DNA of 64,000 bases, taken from contig OY829943.1 of the NCBI GenBank assembly GCA_963692465.1, positions 2,170,001-2,234,000 of the forward strand, read 5' to 3'. Both the position numbers and the translations under genes were made by a program. Positions 33,364-42,799 of the stretch are shown here, one piece after another; positions within the stretch are counted from its first letter, which is position 1, and every line of letters starts with the position of its first letter. This stretch comes from JAUZOB01 sp963692465 (GTDB taxonomy: Bacteria > Bacteroidota > Bacteroidia > Bacteroidales > Prolixibacteraceae). Under the pieces are notes generated by a model. It worked only from the letters and a program-made list of their open reading frames with translations, made no database searches and was not told where the DNA came from.

Positions 33364-36300
33364 ATGATCGAACGCATAATCCGATTTTCAATAAAGAATA
33401 AATTTATTGTCGGTTTGTTTGTGGTTGCGTTAATAGGATGGGGCACTTATTCTTTAACCCGCTTACCCATTGATGCAATTCCGGATATTACCAACAATCA
33501 GATACAAATTATTGCACAAGCTCCATCTCTGGCAGTGCAGGAGGTGGAGAGTTCTATTTCTGCACCTATTGAAGTTGCAGTTGCCAACATTCCCAATATT
33601 ATCGAACTTCGTTCTATTTCCCGTTTGGGACTATCGGTTATAACTGTCGTATTTAAGGATGGGGTAGATGTTTATTGGGCAAGACAACAGTTGAGTGAGC
33701 GGCTTAAAGACGCGGAAGAAATGATTCCTCCCGGTCTTGCTAAGATAGAATTAGCTCCGGTCTCTTCGGGGTTAGGTGAAATTTATCAGTACCGTTTGGC
33801 GGTTGGAAGAGGATTTGAGGAGAAATACAGTCCCATGGATCTGCGAACTATTCAGGATTGGGTTGTACGGCGGCAAATGCTCGGAACTCCGGGTGTTGCC
33901 GACATCAATAGTTACGGAGGATTCGTAAAACAATATGAGATAGCTATAAATCCAGAACGACTCAGAAGCATGGACCTTACGCTTACTGATATTTTTCAGG
34001 CTCTGGAAAAGAATAATGAAAATACAGGAAGTGCCTATATCGATAAGAATCCAACCGCTTATTTTATTCGTGGAATAGGATTGGTCAAGTCGATTGAAGA
34101 CATTGAAAAGATTGTAGTAAAGACCAATTCTTCGGGTATTCCGGTTTTGATTCGTGATGTAGCGACCGTGCAATATGGTAGCGCAACCCGTTATGGTGCA
34201 TTTGTCGTTGATAACAACGAGGCGGTTGGCGGAGTTGTGATGATGTTGAAAGGAGCCAATGCGCATGAGGTTGTGAAGAATGTTGGGAAACGAATCCTGT
34301 CAGTACAAAAAACTTTACCGAACGGAGTTAAGATTGAACCATTTTTAAATCGATCAGACCTCGTGGGGCGTGCGATTGGAACTGTCTCCCGAAATCTGAT
34401 TGAAGGAGCATTGATTGTTGTTTTTATCCTTGTGCTATTGTTGGGGAACCTGCGTGCCGGGCTTATTGTTGCTTCTGTAATTCCGTTGTCAATGCTTTTT
34501 GCGTTGTCGCTTATGAATCTTTTTGGTGTGTCGGGAAATTTGATGAGTCTCGGGGCGATTGATTTCGGGCTGATAGTGGATGGAGCGGTCATCATTGTTG
34601 AGAGTGTGGCGCATCGGATATCCATGAACAAATCGGAAGAACAACACGGAATAGTGAGATTGTCCCAGCGGCAAATGGATGAAAGTGTGTTCGAATCGGC
34701 AAAGCGCATGATGAGTTCGGCTACTTTCGGGCAGATTATTATTTTGATTGTTTATCTGCCTATTATGGCATTGGTTGGAATCGAAGGAAAGATGTTCCGC
34801 CCAATGGCAGAGGTTGTAACTTTTGCATTGATTGGGGCTTCAATCCTTTCGCTGACTTATGTGCCTATGATTTCATCGCTGTTTCTGAGTAAGAAGGTAA
34901 AGAATAAACGTCATTTCTCGGATCGGATTATGAATAGGGTACAAAAGATGTTTAATCCGGTTATCTCGTTTGCACTAAGGAGGAAATTACTGATTTCTGT
35001 TTCAACTCTTGTCTTGTTTCTATTTAGTTTGTTTTTATTCAGCAGGTTGGGCGGGGAGTTTATTCCTCAACTGGAAGAAGGTGATCTTGCGGCTGGAGTG
35101 GTAACCTTACAGGGAGGATCGCTTTCCAATACGATTGATCTTGTTAAGAAGGCAAATAAAATATTGTTGGATAATTTTCCGGAGGTGAAGCATGCTGTTT
35201 GTAAGATCGGGGCAGGAGAGATTCCTACCGATCCGACTCCTATGGAAACAGGGGATTATATTATTACCCTCAAAGATAAAAAGGAGTGGGTAAGTGCTAA
35301 AACGCGCGAGGAGCTGGTTGAGAAAATGCAGGATAAGCTAAGTGTGTTAGCTGGGGTTAAGTTTGAGTTTCAACAGCCGATACAGATGCGTTCTAATGAG
35401 TTGCTTTCGGGATCGAAGCAGGATATTGCAATAAAGATATTTGGCGATGATCTGAATACACTGGCGGAAAAGGCGGATATTGTTGAGAAGATTATCCGGA
35501 ATGTAAAGGGAGTTGAGGATATCAATGTCGAAAAAGTTACCGGGTTGGCACAGATGCAGGTGATTTATAATCGGGACCGTCTGGCCCAATATGGACTGTC
35601 GGTTGATGATGTGAACCGGATCTTGCGAACTGCTTTTGCCGGGAGTCAGGCTGGAATAGTCTTTGAAGGGGAGAAACGGTTTGGACTGGTTGTCCGGTTA
35701 GATAAAGATTATCGTCAAAGTCTTGATGATATAAGAAATCTTTCTGTTGCTCTTCCGAATGGAGGACAAATTTCGTTTGATCAGATTGCTGATATTTCAA
35801 TTAAATCCGGACCGGCACAAGTCTCGAGAGAAGATACCCGGCGGCGTATTGTTATTGGGTTTAATGTCCGGAATCAGGATGTTCAAAGTGTTATTAACGA
35901 TGTGTCCAAACAAATAGATAAGAAGGTATCGCTTCCGACCGGTTATTATGTGACGTATGGGGGCCAGTTTCAGAATCTTGCAGCGGCTAAGGCCCGTTTG
36001 GCGATAGCTGTCCCCGTGGCATTAATTATGATATTTGTGTTGTTGTATTTTGCATTTCATTCGGTACGGGAAGCTTTGCTGATTTATACCGCAGTGCCGA
36101 TGTCGGCTATTGGCGGAATCTTTGCACTGTGGTTGCGGGGGATGAATTTTTCTATATCGGCAGGGGTTGGGTTTATCGTGTTGTTTGGAGTGGCGGTACT
36201 CAATGGGATTGTGCTGATTGCTGAGTTTAACCGTCTGGAGAAGGGCGGTATTACGGATATAACAGAACGGGTTTTAAAAGGACTCAAGACTCGTTTGCGA

Positions 36301-37758
36301 CCGGTGATTATGACGGCAACAGTTGCTTCGGTCGGTTTCTTACCAATGGCATTATCGACTTCGGCGGGAGCAGAGGTTCAGAAGCCTTTGGCAACCGTTG
36401 TTATTGGAGGTCTAATCTCGACAACCTTCCTAACGTTAGTCGTTTTGCCTATATTTTATATTTTCTTTTCCTCTCGCCGGTTCCGGTTTTCGGGGAAGGG
36501 AAGATCCGTTAAGGCGATTTCTGTTATCGCATTGTTGTTTTTAGGGTCCGCTTTCTTGAGTCCGGTAAAAGCCCAGGGAGTAAAGAGGATTAGTCTGGAC
36601 CGGGCAATTCGGATGGCTTTGGATAGTAATCTGACAATCCGGGCTTCGGGTTATTCTGTTGAGGTGCAAAAGGCCATGGAGCGAGGGGCCTGGGATATTC
36701 CTAAAACGACAATTGACGGACAGTTCGGCCAGATAAGTTCATTGGCAAGAGATAATAATTTTACGGTGTCTCAGTCGTTTGCATTTCCGACTGTATATAT
36801 CAACCAGCAAAAACAAGCGAAGGCGAACATCAAGAGCAGTGAATGGCAGCATAAGATTTCCCAACTTGAAATCGCCACACAGGTTAAACAGGTCTATTGG
36901 CAGTTGACTTACCTTTATTCAAGGCAAAAGCTGATGTCTTATCAGGATAGTTTATATACAAGCTTCCTGAGAGCGGCAGATCTAAGAGCCCGCACAGGTG
37001 AAACAAATCGCCTTGAAATGATTACGGCGCGTTCTCAAAGTCTCGAAGTGAAAAACCGTGCGCAACAGGGGAGTATTGATATTGATCTGTTTAATCGAAA
37101 ATTACAAACGCTTATTAATAGCACAATCCGCTTCTGTCCAGTTGATACAGTATTGAGGAAAGCAGCCTTTGTGCCGATTGCTGACACGAGCTCAATCGGA
37201 CAGAATCCATCATTAGGTGCCGCGAAGCAGCAGGTTGAAGTGGCACAAGTACAAAAAAAACTGGAACAGAGTCGCATGATGCCTGATTTTAGTATTGGTT
37301 ATTCTACTCAGACGATCAAGGGGGTTCAGAATGTAAATGGTGTATCACGCTCTTTTGGGGCAGGGGATCGTTTTTCAGTGATACAGGCAGGTGTTTCAAT
37401 TCCCTTGTGGACCTCTTCTTATCGGGCTAGGACAAAAGCAGCGAAGATTAATGAGCAGATTTCACGGACTAATCTTGAGCTGTATACTAAATCACTTGCC
37501 AACAATTATACTTCTCTGCTCGACGAATATCACAAATATGCGATGAGTGTGGAATATTACGAAAAACAGGCGGTGCCGGAAGCTGATTTAATTATCGAAC
37601 AGGCGACTCGCGGTTATAAGGCCGGGGCAATGGATTATCTTGATTATGTGCTCAGTCTGAACAGAGCGTTGGATATAAAACAGAATTACCTGGATGCCCT
37701 TAACAACTATAACCAAACGATTATCAATATTGAATTTGTTACCGGTAAAATATTTTAA
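33364..37758 (+). CDS. CusA/CzcA-type heavy-metal RND pump fused to a TolC-like outer-membrane domain
   Basis: A 1464-residue fusion. Residues 1 to about 1045 form an RND pump of the heavy-metal efflux family: first helix FIVGLFVVALIGWGTYSL, the motif RLPIDAIPDITNNQIQI, the HME signature around SLGAIDFGLIVDGAVI, and a second helix bundle to about 1045. Residues 1050-1070 look like a signal peptide (VIALLFLGSAFLSPVKAQG). From about 1073 to the end is an outer-membrane efflux (TolC-like) domain. Start ATG 33364 gives MIERIIRFSIKNKF, typical of CusA/CzcA. Such fusions are known in Bacteroidota. Metal specificity is not decided. Confidence 0.93.
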   Translation: MIERIIRFSIKNKFIVGLFVVALIGWGTYSLTRLPIDAIPDITNNQIQIIAQAPSLAVQEVESSISAPIEVAVANIPNIIELRSISRLGLSVITVVFKDGVDVYWARQQLSERLKDAEEMIPPGLAKIELAPVSSGLGEIYQYRLAVGRGFEEKYSPMDLRTIQDWVVRRQMLGTPGVADINSYGGFVKQYEIAINPERLRSMDLTLTDIFQALEKNNENTGSAYIDKNPTAYFIRGIGLVKSIEDIEKIVVKTNSSGIPVLIRDVATVQYGSATRYGAFVVDNNEAVGGVVMMLKGANAHEVVKNVGKRILSVQKTLPNGVKIEPFLNRSDLVGRAIGTVSRNLIEGALIVVFILVLLLGNLRAGLIVASVIPLSMLFALSLMNLFGVSGNLMSLGAIDFGLIVDGAVIIVESVAHRISMNKSEEQHGIVRLSQRQMDESVFESAKRMMSSATFGQIIILIVYLPIMALVGIEGKMFRPMAEVVTFALIGASILSLTYVPMISSLFLSKKVKNKRHFSDRIMNRVQKMFNPVISFALRRKLLISVSTLVLFLFSLFLFSRLGGEFIPQLEEGDLAAGVVTLQGGSLSNTIDLVKKANKILLDNFPEVKHAVCKIGAGEIPTDPTPMETGDYIITLKDKKEWVSAKTREELVEKMQDKLSVLAGVKFEFQQPIQMRSNELLSGSKQDIAIKIFGDDLNTLAEKADIVEKIIRNVKGVEDINVEKVTGLAQMQVIYNRDRLAQYGLSVDDVNRILRTAFAGSQAGIVFEGEKRFGLVVRLDKDYRQSLDDIRNLSVALPNGGQISFDQIADISIKSGPAQVSREDTRRRIVIGFNVRNQDVQSVINDVSKQIDKKVSLPTGYYVTYGGQFQNLAAAKARLAIAVPVALIMIFVLLYFAFHSVREALLIYTAVPMSAIGGIFALWLRGMNFSISAGVGFIVLFGVAVLNGIVLIAEFNRLEKGGITDITERVLKGLKTRLRPVIMTATVASVGFLPMALSTSAGAEVQKPLATVVIGGLISTTFLTLVVLPIFYIFFSSRRFRFSGKGRSVKAISVIALLFLGSAFLSPVKAQGVKRISLDRAIRMALDSNLTIRASGYSVEVQKAMERGAWDIPKTTIDGQFGQISSLARDNNFTVSQSFAFPTVYINQQKQAKANIKSSEWQHKISQLEIATQVKQVYWQLTYLYSRQKLMSYQDSLYTSFLRAADLRARTGETNRLEMITARSQSLEVKNRAQQGSIDIDLFNRKLQTLINSTIRFCPVDTVLRKAAFVPIADTSSIGQNPSLGAAKQQVEVAQVQKKLEQSRMMPDFSIGYSTQTIKGVQNVNGVSRSFGAGDRFSVIQAGVSIPLWTSSYRARTKAAKINEQISRTNLELYTKSLANNYTSLLDEYHKYAMSVEYYEKQAVPEADLIIEQATRGYKAGAMDYLDYVLSLNRALDIKQNYLDALNNYNQTIINIEFVTGKIF

Positions 37759-37770
37759 TACAGAACGATT

Positions 37771-38949
37771 ATGAAAAAATATAAATTCATTATGCTGGCT
37801 GTTCTTTCCCTGTTTTTTATTGTATCATGCAACGGCGGAAAGAAATCGGGACAGGAAACCAAAGAGGAAGAAGTACTTCCTGATAATATTGTTGAGTTAC
37901 GGGCTGATCAGATCAAACTTGCTGATGTTGAGATGGGGTCTGTTGAGGTCCGTTCACTAAGTGGCACTTTTAAAGCCAATGGTACGGTTGCTGTTGCGCC
38001 GCAGAGCCTGGCGACGGTCTGTATGCCGATGGGTGGCTTCGTAAAGAAGGCTTCTTTGATGCCGGGACAGCGGGTTCGTAAAGGGCAAACGTTAGCTACT
38101 ATCGAAAATCAGGAGTTTGTAGATATTCAACAGAATTATCTGGAGGCAAAAAACAAGCTCGAATATGCAGAGGCTGAATATAAGCGTCATTCCGAACTTT
38201 ATAAGGATGATGTCTATTCGCAGAAAAATGTACAGCAGGTAACCGTTGAATATAGAAATCTGAAAACACAGGTTAGTGCTTTGGAACAGAAATTGGCGCT
38301 TATTGGAATTAATCCACGCCGACTTCGGGCAAATAACATCAGTCGTTTTGTTGCACTTACATCGCCTATCAGTGGCTATGTGAAAACGGTAAATGTCAAT
38401 ATGGGTAAGTTTGTTGCACCTTCTGATGTGCTGTTCGAGATTGTGAATAGCAATGAACTTTTTCTTGAGCTTTCTTTATTTGAGAAGAATGCGGATAAGG
38501 TGGCTGATGGTCAGAAGATAAAGTTTTTTATCAATGATGAGACAGAGACACACAATGCAATTGTTTATCACACGGGGAAGGCTATTAATACTGATAAAAC
38601 TTATAAAGTATATGCGCGCATATCGGGCTTTTGCAGAAATGTATTGCCGGGAATGTATGTGAATGCCGTGGTTCAGGGAATAAGTCACAAAACGACGGTT
38701 CTTCCTTCGGATGCGGTGGTAAGTTTTGATGATAAGGATTATATTTTTGTATTCAATCGGTATAAAAGAGAAAAAGGAAAATTAGTCACGGAATATCGTA
38801 TGATTGAAGTACATAAAGGGATTACTGATGGGGGATATACCGAAATCATCATGCCGGGGGATTTCTCTGTTAAGACAACGAGCGTTGTTGTAAAGGGAGC
38901 TTATAATCTTCTTTCAGCAAAGAAGAATGCCGGAGAGATGAGTTGCTGA
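37771..38949 (+). CDS. RND efflux periplasmic adaptor lipoprotein (HlyD/CusB-type)
   Basis: A 392-residue adaptor that bridges the RND pump and the outer-membrane channel. A lipoprotein signal ends at Cys20 (FFIVSC). Biotinyl-lipoyl-like halves flank a coiled-coil hairpin (GFVKKASLMPGQRVRKGQ, then a helical region near 120-190, then SPISGYVKTVNVNMGKFV), followed by beta-barrel domains. It starts 12 bases after the pump gene and is the last gene of the operon before a terminator. Confidence 0.93.
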   Translation: MKKYKFIMLAVLSLFFIVSCNGGKKSGQETKEEEVLPDNIVELRADQIKLADVEMGSVEVRSLSGTFKANGTVAVAPQSLATVCMPMGGFVKKASLMPGQRVRKGQTLATIENQEFVDIQQNYLEAKNKLEYAEAEYKRHSELYKDDVYSQKNVQQVTVEYRNLKTQVSALEQKLALIGINPRRLRANNISRFVALTSPISGYVKTVNVNMGKFVAPSDVLFEIVNSNELFLELSLFEKNADKVADGQKIKFFINDETETHNAIVYHTGKAINTDKTYKVYARISGFCRNVLPGMYVNAVVQGISHKTTVLPSDAVVSFDDKDYIFVFNRYKREKGKLVTEYRMIEVHKGITDGGYTEIIMPGDFSVKTTSVVVKGAYNLLSAKKNAGEMSC

Positions 38950-38988
38950 CAAATGCAATAAATGATAGTGACTTGGTGAATATTTTTG

Positions 38989-39018
38989 AATGCCCTCATA
39001 AATTTGAGGGCATTTTTT
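38989..39018 (+). terminator. Terminator of the metal-efflux operon
   Basis: A perfect 10-bp stem AATGCCCTCA / TGAGGGCATT with a 6-base loop is followed by TTTT. It lies 40 bases after the adaptor gene and separates it from arsR. Confidence 0.9.
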
Positions 39019-39051
39019 GTTTAAACAGAAAGTGTTCGTATTTTTACGAAC
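39016..39051 (+). promoter_or_regulatory. arsR promoter overlapped by an ArsR operator
   Basis: TTTG (39016-39019) is followed after 19 bases by TATTTTTA (39039-39046). A perfect palindrome GTTCGTA-N4-TACGAAC (39034-39051) covers the -7 element, the position expected for ArsR autorepression. Confidence 0.75.
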
Positions 39052-39069
39052 AATAAAAAGAACAACAAC

Positions 39070-39393
39070 ATGGAGAATAAGGGGTATACAATCGAACAAG
39101 AACAAATAGCTCGTTTTGCTAAGGCAATGGGGCATCCGACCCGAATAGCGATTCTTGCCTTTTTGGCTTCGCAGCAAAGTTGTTTTTTTGGAGACATTCA
39201 TGAGGTGCTGCCGATTGCCAAGGCGACTGTTTCACAACATTTGAAAGAGTTGAAAGATGCTGGACTTATTGAGGGGGAGATAGAAACACCTAAGGTTAGG
39301 TATTGCATTAATCGGGAGAATTGGGAGATTGCCCGTAAGCTTTTTGCCGATTTTTTCAGTGATTGCAAGATGGATGGGAAATGCTGTGGGTAG
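39070..39393 (+). CDS. arsR: ArsR-family arsenic-responsive repressor
   Basis: A 107-residue winged-helix repressor of the ArsR/SmtB family. The DNA-recognition helix region is IAKATVSQHLKELKDAGLIE. Candidate As(III) ligands are C-terminal: Cys99, Cys105 and Cys106 in DCKMDGKCCG, with Cys38 and Cys79 elsewhere. It heads the arsR-arsC-acr3 group, with a GTTCG-type palindrome on its own promoter and another after it. Confidence 0.92.
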   Translation: MENKGYTIEQEQIARFAKAMGHPTRIAILAFLASQQSCFFGDIHEVLPIAKATVSQHLKELKDAGLIEGEIETPKVRYCINRENWEIARKLFADFFSDCKMDGKCCG

Positions 39394-39413
39394 GCATTTT
39401 TTTTAACTTGAAT

Positions 39414-39441
39414 GTTCGTTGTTCTGCGAATGACAACGAAC
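39414..39441. promoter_or_regulatory. Second ArsR-like palindrome, between arsR and arsC
   Basis: Perfect 9-bp arms GTTCGTTGT (39414-39422) and ACAACGAAC (39433-39441) with a 10-base centre share the GTTCG half-site of the arsR operator. It may be a second ArsR site that controls arsC separately, or a transcript hairpin. Confidence 0.55.
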
Positions 39442-39500
39442 AGACCTGTTGCCTATCAGATAGTAATGTGGAATTTTTTTAATGGGAGAACAATTAAGAG

Positions 39501-39938
39501 ATGAAGATTTTAATTCTTTGTACAGGCAATAGTTGCCGTAGTCAGATGGCACAGGGAGTGTTGCAATCTTTTGATAAAATGCTGAAAGTTTATTCCGCAG
39601 GGACAGAAATAGCGAAGGAAGTAAATCCGTTGGCGATAAAGGCCATGGCTGAAATCGGAATAGATATTAGTAGTCATAAGCCCAGAAGTGTAAATGAGTA
39701 TTTGAATGAGGAGTGGGATTACGTCATTACCGTTTGTGGCGGAGTCAAAGAGGCCTGTCCCATGTTTTCAGGGAAGGTTCTTAATCGGGTACATCTGGGG
39801 TTTGATGATCCGTCAAAAGCAGAGGGAACTACTGAGTTTATATGGAGTGAGTTTATTCGGGTTCGGAATGAGATAAAAGAAAAGTTTTGGAAGCTCTATA
39901 TAGAACGAATCGAACCGCAACAGGGAGTAGAGTTTTAA
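39501..39938 (+). CDS. arsC: Thioredoxin-coupled arsenate reductase
   Basis: A 145-residue low-molecular-weight-phosphatase-type ArsC that reduces arsenate to arsenite. The phosphatase loop is LCTGNSCRSQ with Cys7. The redox cysteines Cys79 and Cys86 (VCGGVKEACP) keep the spacing of the S. aureus plasmid enzyme (10, 82, 89), so it should use thioredoxin. It is 27 bases before acr3. Confidence 0.92.
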   Translation: MKILILCTGNSCRSQMAQGVLQSFDKMLKVYSAGTEIAKEVNPLAIKAMAEIGIDISSHKPRSVNEYLNEEWDYVITVCGGVKEACPMFSGKVLNRVHLGFDDPSKAEGTTEFIWSEFIRVRNEIKEKFWKLYIERIEPQQGVEF

Positions 39939-39964
39939 AGTGTCGTTATTGTAAATTTGTCATT

Positions 39965-41011
39965 ATGGGAACAGCAAAACAACTTTCATTTTTAGATCGT
40001 TATCTGACTCTATGGATTTTTTTAGCAATGTTTATCGGGGTAGTAATTGGTTATTCCTATCCGGGAATCGTTGGTTTCTGGAGTCATTTTGAAGTAGGGA
40101 CGACCAATATTCCATTGGCTGTCGGATTGATTCTAATGATGTATCCTCCTCTCGCTAAAGTGAAATATGAGGAATTAGGAAAAGTTTTTACAGATAAAAA
40201 GATACTGACACTTTCTTTATTGCTTAACTGGATTATCGGGCCGATACTGATGTTTTTGCTTGGGGTAATATTTCTTCATAATTATCCCGAATATATGTTT
40301 GGATTGATCATGATCGGGTTGGCTCGCTGTATTGCGATGGTCTTGGTGTGGAATGATTTAGCCAAGGGAAGTGCTGAATATGCCGCAGGATTGGTAGCTC
40401 TAAACAGCATCTTCCAGGTTTTTTTCTATTCGGTCTATGCCTATCTGTTTCTAATGGTTTTCCCGGCCTGGCTGGGATTGCCAACCCCTAAAGATGTGAG
40501 TAATATAACCGTGGGAGCGATAGCCCGGAGTGTCTTTATCTATTTAGGAATTCCTTTCATTGCCGGTTTCCTAACCCGGTTTATACTTGTACGGAAGAAA
40601 GGGAACGAATGGTATTATAAAAAGTTTATTCCCAAAATTAGTCCGGTTACTTTAATCGCTTTGCTTTTTACGATCATTGTGATGTTTTCCAACAAGGGAG
40701 AGTATATCGTTAAGCTTCCGTATGATGTATTGATGATTGCAGTTCCGCTTGCCGTGTATTTTGCTATTATGTTTTTTACTTCCTTTTGGCTTGTTCGAAA
40801 GACAGGAGCCGGTTATGCGAAGACAACCTCTGTGGCGTTTACCGCTACCGGAAATAATTTTGAGCTGGCTATTGCCGTTGCGATTGCTGTTTTTGGAATT
40901 AACTCGGGTGTGGCCTTTGCTGCCGTTATCGGTCCGTTGATTGAAGTCCCGGTTCTGATTTTACTGGTTAAGTATGCACTGAAGCATCGAAATCGATTTC
41001 TGAAGGATTAA
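39965..41011 (+). CDS. acr3: ACR3-type arsenite efflux permease
   Basis: A 348-residue inner-membrane carrier of the ACR3 family with about ten hydrophobic helices. The conserved cysteine lies in GLARCIAMVLVWNDLAKG, and the TATGNNFELAIAVAIAVFG segment is typical. It exports the arsenite made by ArsC. The frame is open to 39887 inside arsC, but ATG 39965 gives MGTAKQLSFLDRYLTLW, the usual N-terminus. Confidence 0.94.
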   Translation: MGTAKQLSFLDRYLTLWIFLAMFIGVVIGYSYPGIVGFWSHFEVGTTNIPLAVGLILMMYPPLAKVKYEELGKVFTDKKILTLSLLLNWIIGPILMFLLGVIFLHNYPEYMFGLIMIGLARCIAMVLVWNDLAKGSAEYAAGLVALNSIFQVFFYSVYAYLFLMVFPAWLGLPTPKDVSNITVGAIARSVFIYLGIPFIAGFLTRFILVRKKGNEWYYKKFIPKISPVTLIALLFTIIVMFSNKGEYIVKLPYDVLMIAVPLAVYFAIMFFTSFWLVRKTGAGYAKTTSVAFTATGNNFELAIAVAIAVFGINSGVAFAAVIGPLIEVPVLILLVKYALKHRNRFLKD

Positions 41012-41062
41012 AATAAGAATGTTTTTTGGTCGGATAATGAACAAGCGGAGATTCACGATTGG

Positions 41063-41094
41063 GCGATGTTATCTTATTTCCTGAATAACATCGC
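41063..41094. terminator. Possible terminator after acr3
   Basis: A perfect 10-bp stem GCGATGTTAT / ATAACATCGC with a 12-base loop lies 51 bases after acr3. There is no clean T run, so its strength is uncertain. Confidence 0.5.
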
Positions 41095-41139
41095 TGATAT
41101 TTGTGAAATTTTCACATAAAACAACGATATCGTTTAATA

Positions 41140-41170
41140 TTTGCAATTTATATTACTTTTCATAGCTTTG
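41140..41170 (+). promoter_or_regulatory. Consensus promoter of the 228-residue exported protein gene
   Basis: TTTG (41140-41143), exactly 19 bases, then TAGCTTTG (41163-41170): a full match to the Bacteroidota promoter. The start would be near 41177, leaving a leader of about 70 bases. Confidence 0.75.
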
Positions 41171-41245
41171 GCGTTGTATAAAAACGATCTGCGTGATCTG
41201 TTTGATTATCTGAACTTTAAATTTATTGACACACAATAGAAACGT

Positions 41246-41932
41246 ATGGACATGAAATATCTTATTCTTTCTATTTCTTTATTCCTTGTTTATTCGTTTC
41301 CGGCATATAGCCGGGAGATTAAGCCGGTGAAACTTATGGATCTCTCCAACAAAGAATATAAAAGTATTTGGGTTAAAGAAAATCCGGCAAATGATCGGAT
41401 CTATTTAATTAATAAGTCAAGAGAAACATCCGATACGATTGAAATAGCTAAAGCTGCGGAGGTTGATACCGTTAAGGTCTCTTTAGGTCGATTTGTAGAA
41501 GTTGTGTGTAGAGTTAGAGTTGGTTCCGGAGAGCATTTGCGGGTAACAAAGGTGTTTTGTGTGGACGATAATCGTTTGAAAGAATCCTTGTCAGCTGTGA
41601 CTTTCCATGAGTCTTATTCTCCGGAAGGTATTCTTCAGGAGAAGTATTCGGTAAGGATACGATTAAATTACAAGAACGGCATTTATAGTGCTGATTTATT
41701 GGAGTCTTTTCCTGTACGTAAAAATGTCATCAGACGGAGGGTTAACTTGTCTTTTGATTCAGGTAAATTGATTTTCTTCTCCGGGAAACATAAGAGACAT
41801 GTCATTGTTTGTGATTCAGATGAGAAGCAACAAATAACGGAGTATTATGAGGTGTCGCTATTGAAAGAGTCTTATGTGTACTCCCATGGGGTGTGGTATC
41901 AGCGGGAGAGTGAATGTTATCGTAGAATGTAG
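41246..41932 (+). CDS. Exported protein of unknown function
   Basis: A 228-residue protein with a signal peptide (YLILSISLFLVYSFPAYSRE). I recognise no family. It is rich in beta-strand-like segments and charged residues, and lacks cysteine pairs or a lipobox. It has its own consensus promoter and a long hairpin after it, so it is a single-gene unit. Start could be ATG 41246 or the in-frame ATG 41252. It is probably periplasmic. Confidence 0.7.
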   Translation: MDMKYLILSISLFLVYSFPAYSREIKPVKLMDLSNKEYKSIWVKENPANDRIYLINKSRETSDTIEIAKAAEVDTVKVSLGRFVEVVCRVRVGSGEHLRVTKVFCVDDNRLKESLSAVTFHESYSPEGILQEKYSVRIRLNYKNGIYSADLLESFPVRKNVIRRRVNLSFDSGKLIFFSGKHKRHVIVCDSDEKQQITEYYEVSLLKESYVYSHGVWYQRESECYRRM

Positions 41933-41973
41933 GCGAGGGGCGTAAAATATTATTAATTGAATATCTATAGCTA

Positions 41974-42029
41974 TTAGGGCACAATCAAATCTTTTGTTTT
42001 TTAGTCCAAAAGAGATAATTGTGCCCTAA
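41974..42029. terminator. Long hairpin between convergent genes
   Basis: A 12-bp stem TTAGGGCACAAT / ATTGTGCCCTAA (41974-41985 and 42018-42029) encloses a smaller TCTTTT / AAAAGA stem. It lies between the exported-protein gene and the convergent barrel gene. The T run is weak. Confidence 0.6.
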
Positions 42030-42065
42030 ACAGTTATAGAAATGTTTAAATCAATGTTCTGATCA

Positions 42066-42614
42066 CTAAAAGAAGAAACCAATAGTGAGCGAGTGAACCC
42101 GTGTTTTCACTGTTTCGTCATACTGTGAAATATTGGTAAGACCGAGTCCGAAATTATATCCTAACTGGACTTTTCCAATCTCAACACCAGTACCAAAATC
42201 CCATCCGAAATCCATTTGGGTTAAATCTCTATTACTACCGAATTCAAGTCCATTGTCAGCACTGACTCCTACTGCGAAAAAGGGACCTGTTTTTAAGAAG
42301 AAATTAGTTCCACGACTTATCCCATATTTTGCGGTTAAATGCAAAGGGATCTGAATATATTCAATGCCTTGGTCATTTCCCCCTTTCTCCATAAACAAAA
42401 GTTCCGGAGAAAAGTAAAGATTGTTTGAAAGGTTGTAATCCGCCATGAACCCGATTTGAAAGCAGGTTCTGGTATCAGTCGAAAAAGTGCCTCCATTACC
42501 CGAAGAAGTTAACGTTGAAAAGTTAAGTCCCCCTTTAATCCCATATTGCTGTGCAAAAGAAAAAGTGCAAACTAGCAATAAACTAACCGTAAAAAATAGC
42601 TTCTTCATAATCAT
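42066..42614 (-). CDS. Outer-membrane beta-barrel protein (PorT/OmpX-like)
   Basis: A 182-residue protein with a signal peptide (KLFFTVSLLLVCTFSFAQ) and alternating amphipathic strands ending in SLTIGFFF, a typical barrel C-terminus. The start of the mature part, YGIKGGLNFSTL, is the standard opening of Bacteroidota outer-membrane beta-barrel domains. ATG 42614 or 42608 are both possible starts. No partner gene is evident. Confidence 0.85.
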   Translation of the reverse strand: MIMKKLFFTVSLLLVCTFSFAQQYGIKGGLNFSTLTSSGNGGTFSTDTRTCFQIGFMADYNLSNNLYFSPELLFMEKGGNDQGIEYIQIPLHLTAKYGISRGTNFFLKTGPFFAVGVSADNGLEFGSNRDLTQMDFGWDFGTGVEIGKVQLGYNFGLGLTNISQYDETVKTRVHSLTIGFFF

Positions 42615-42799
42615 CCAATTTTTTGTTATAAATCAAAAGATTCAGAATTAGTGCCGCCATAAGTCTTAATCGCAATTTCCTCTCGTACACCTATTTCTGA
42701 ATCAGACCTTTTATTGTACGAGGCTTTCTTTTAAAGGTTCTGGATTATAATTTCCGATAGTCATTTTTTGCAGGAATTGTTTCGATTGTGAGCGAGAAC

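Noticed and set aside
34191..34709. 172-codon minus-strand frame inside the RND pump gene
   Set aside because: It lies wholly antisense to a well-conserved gene with clear motifs; the translation has no family features.
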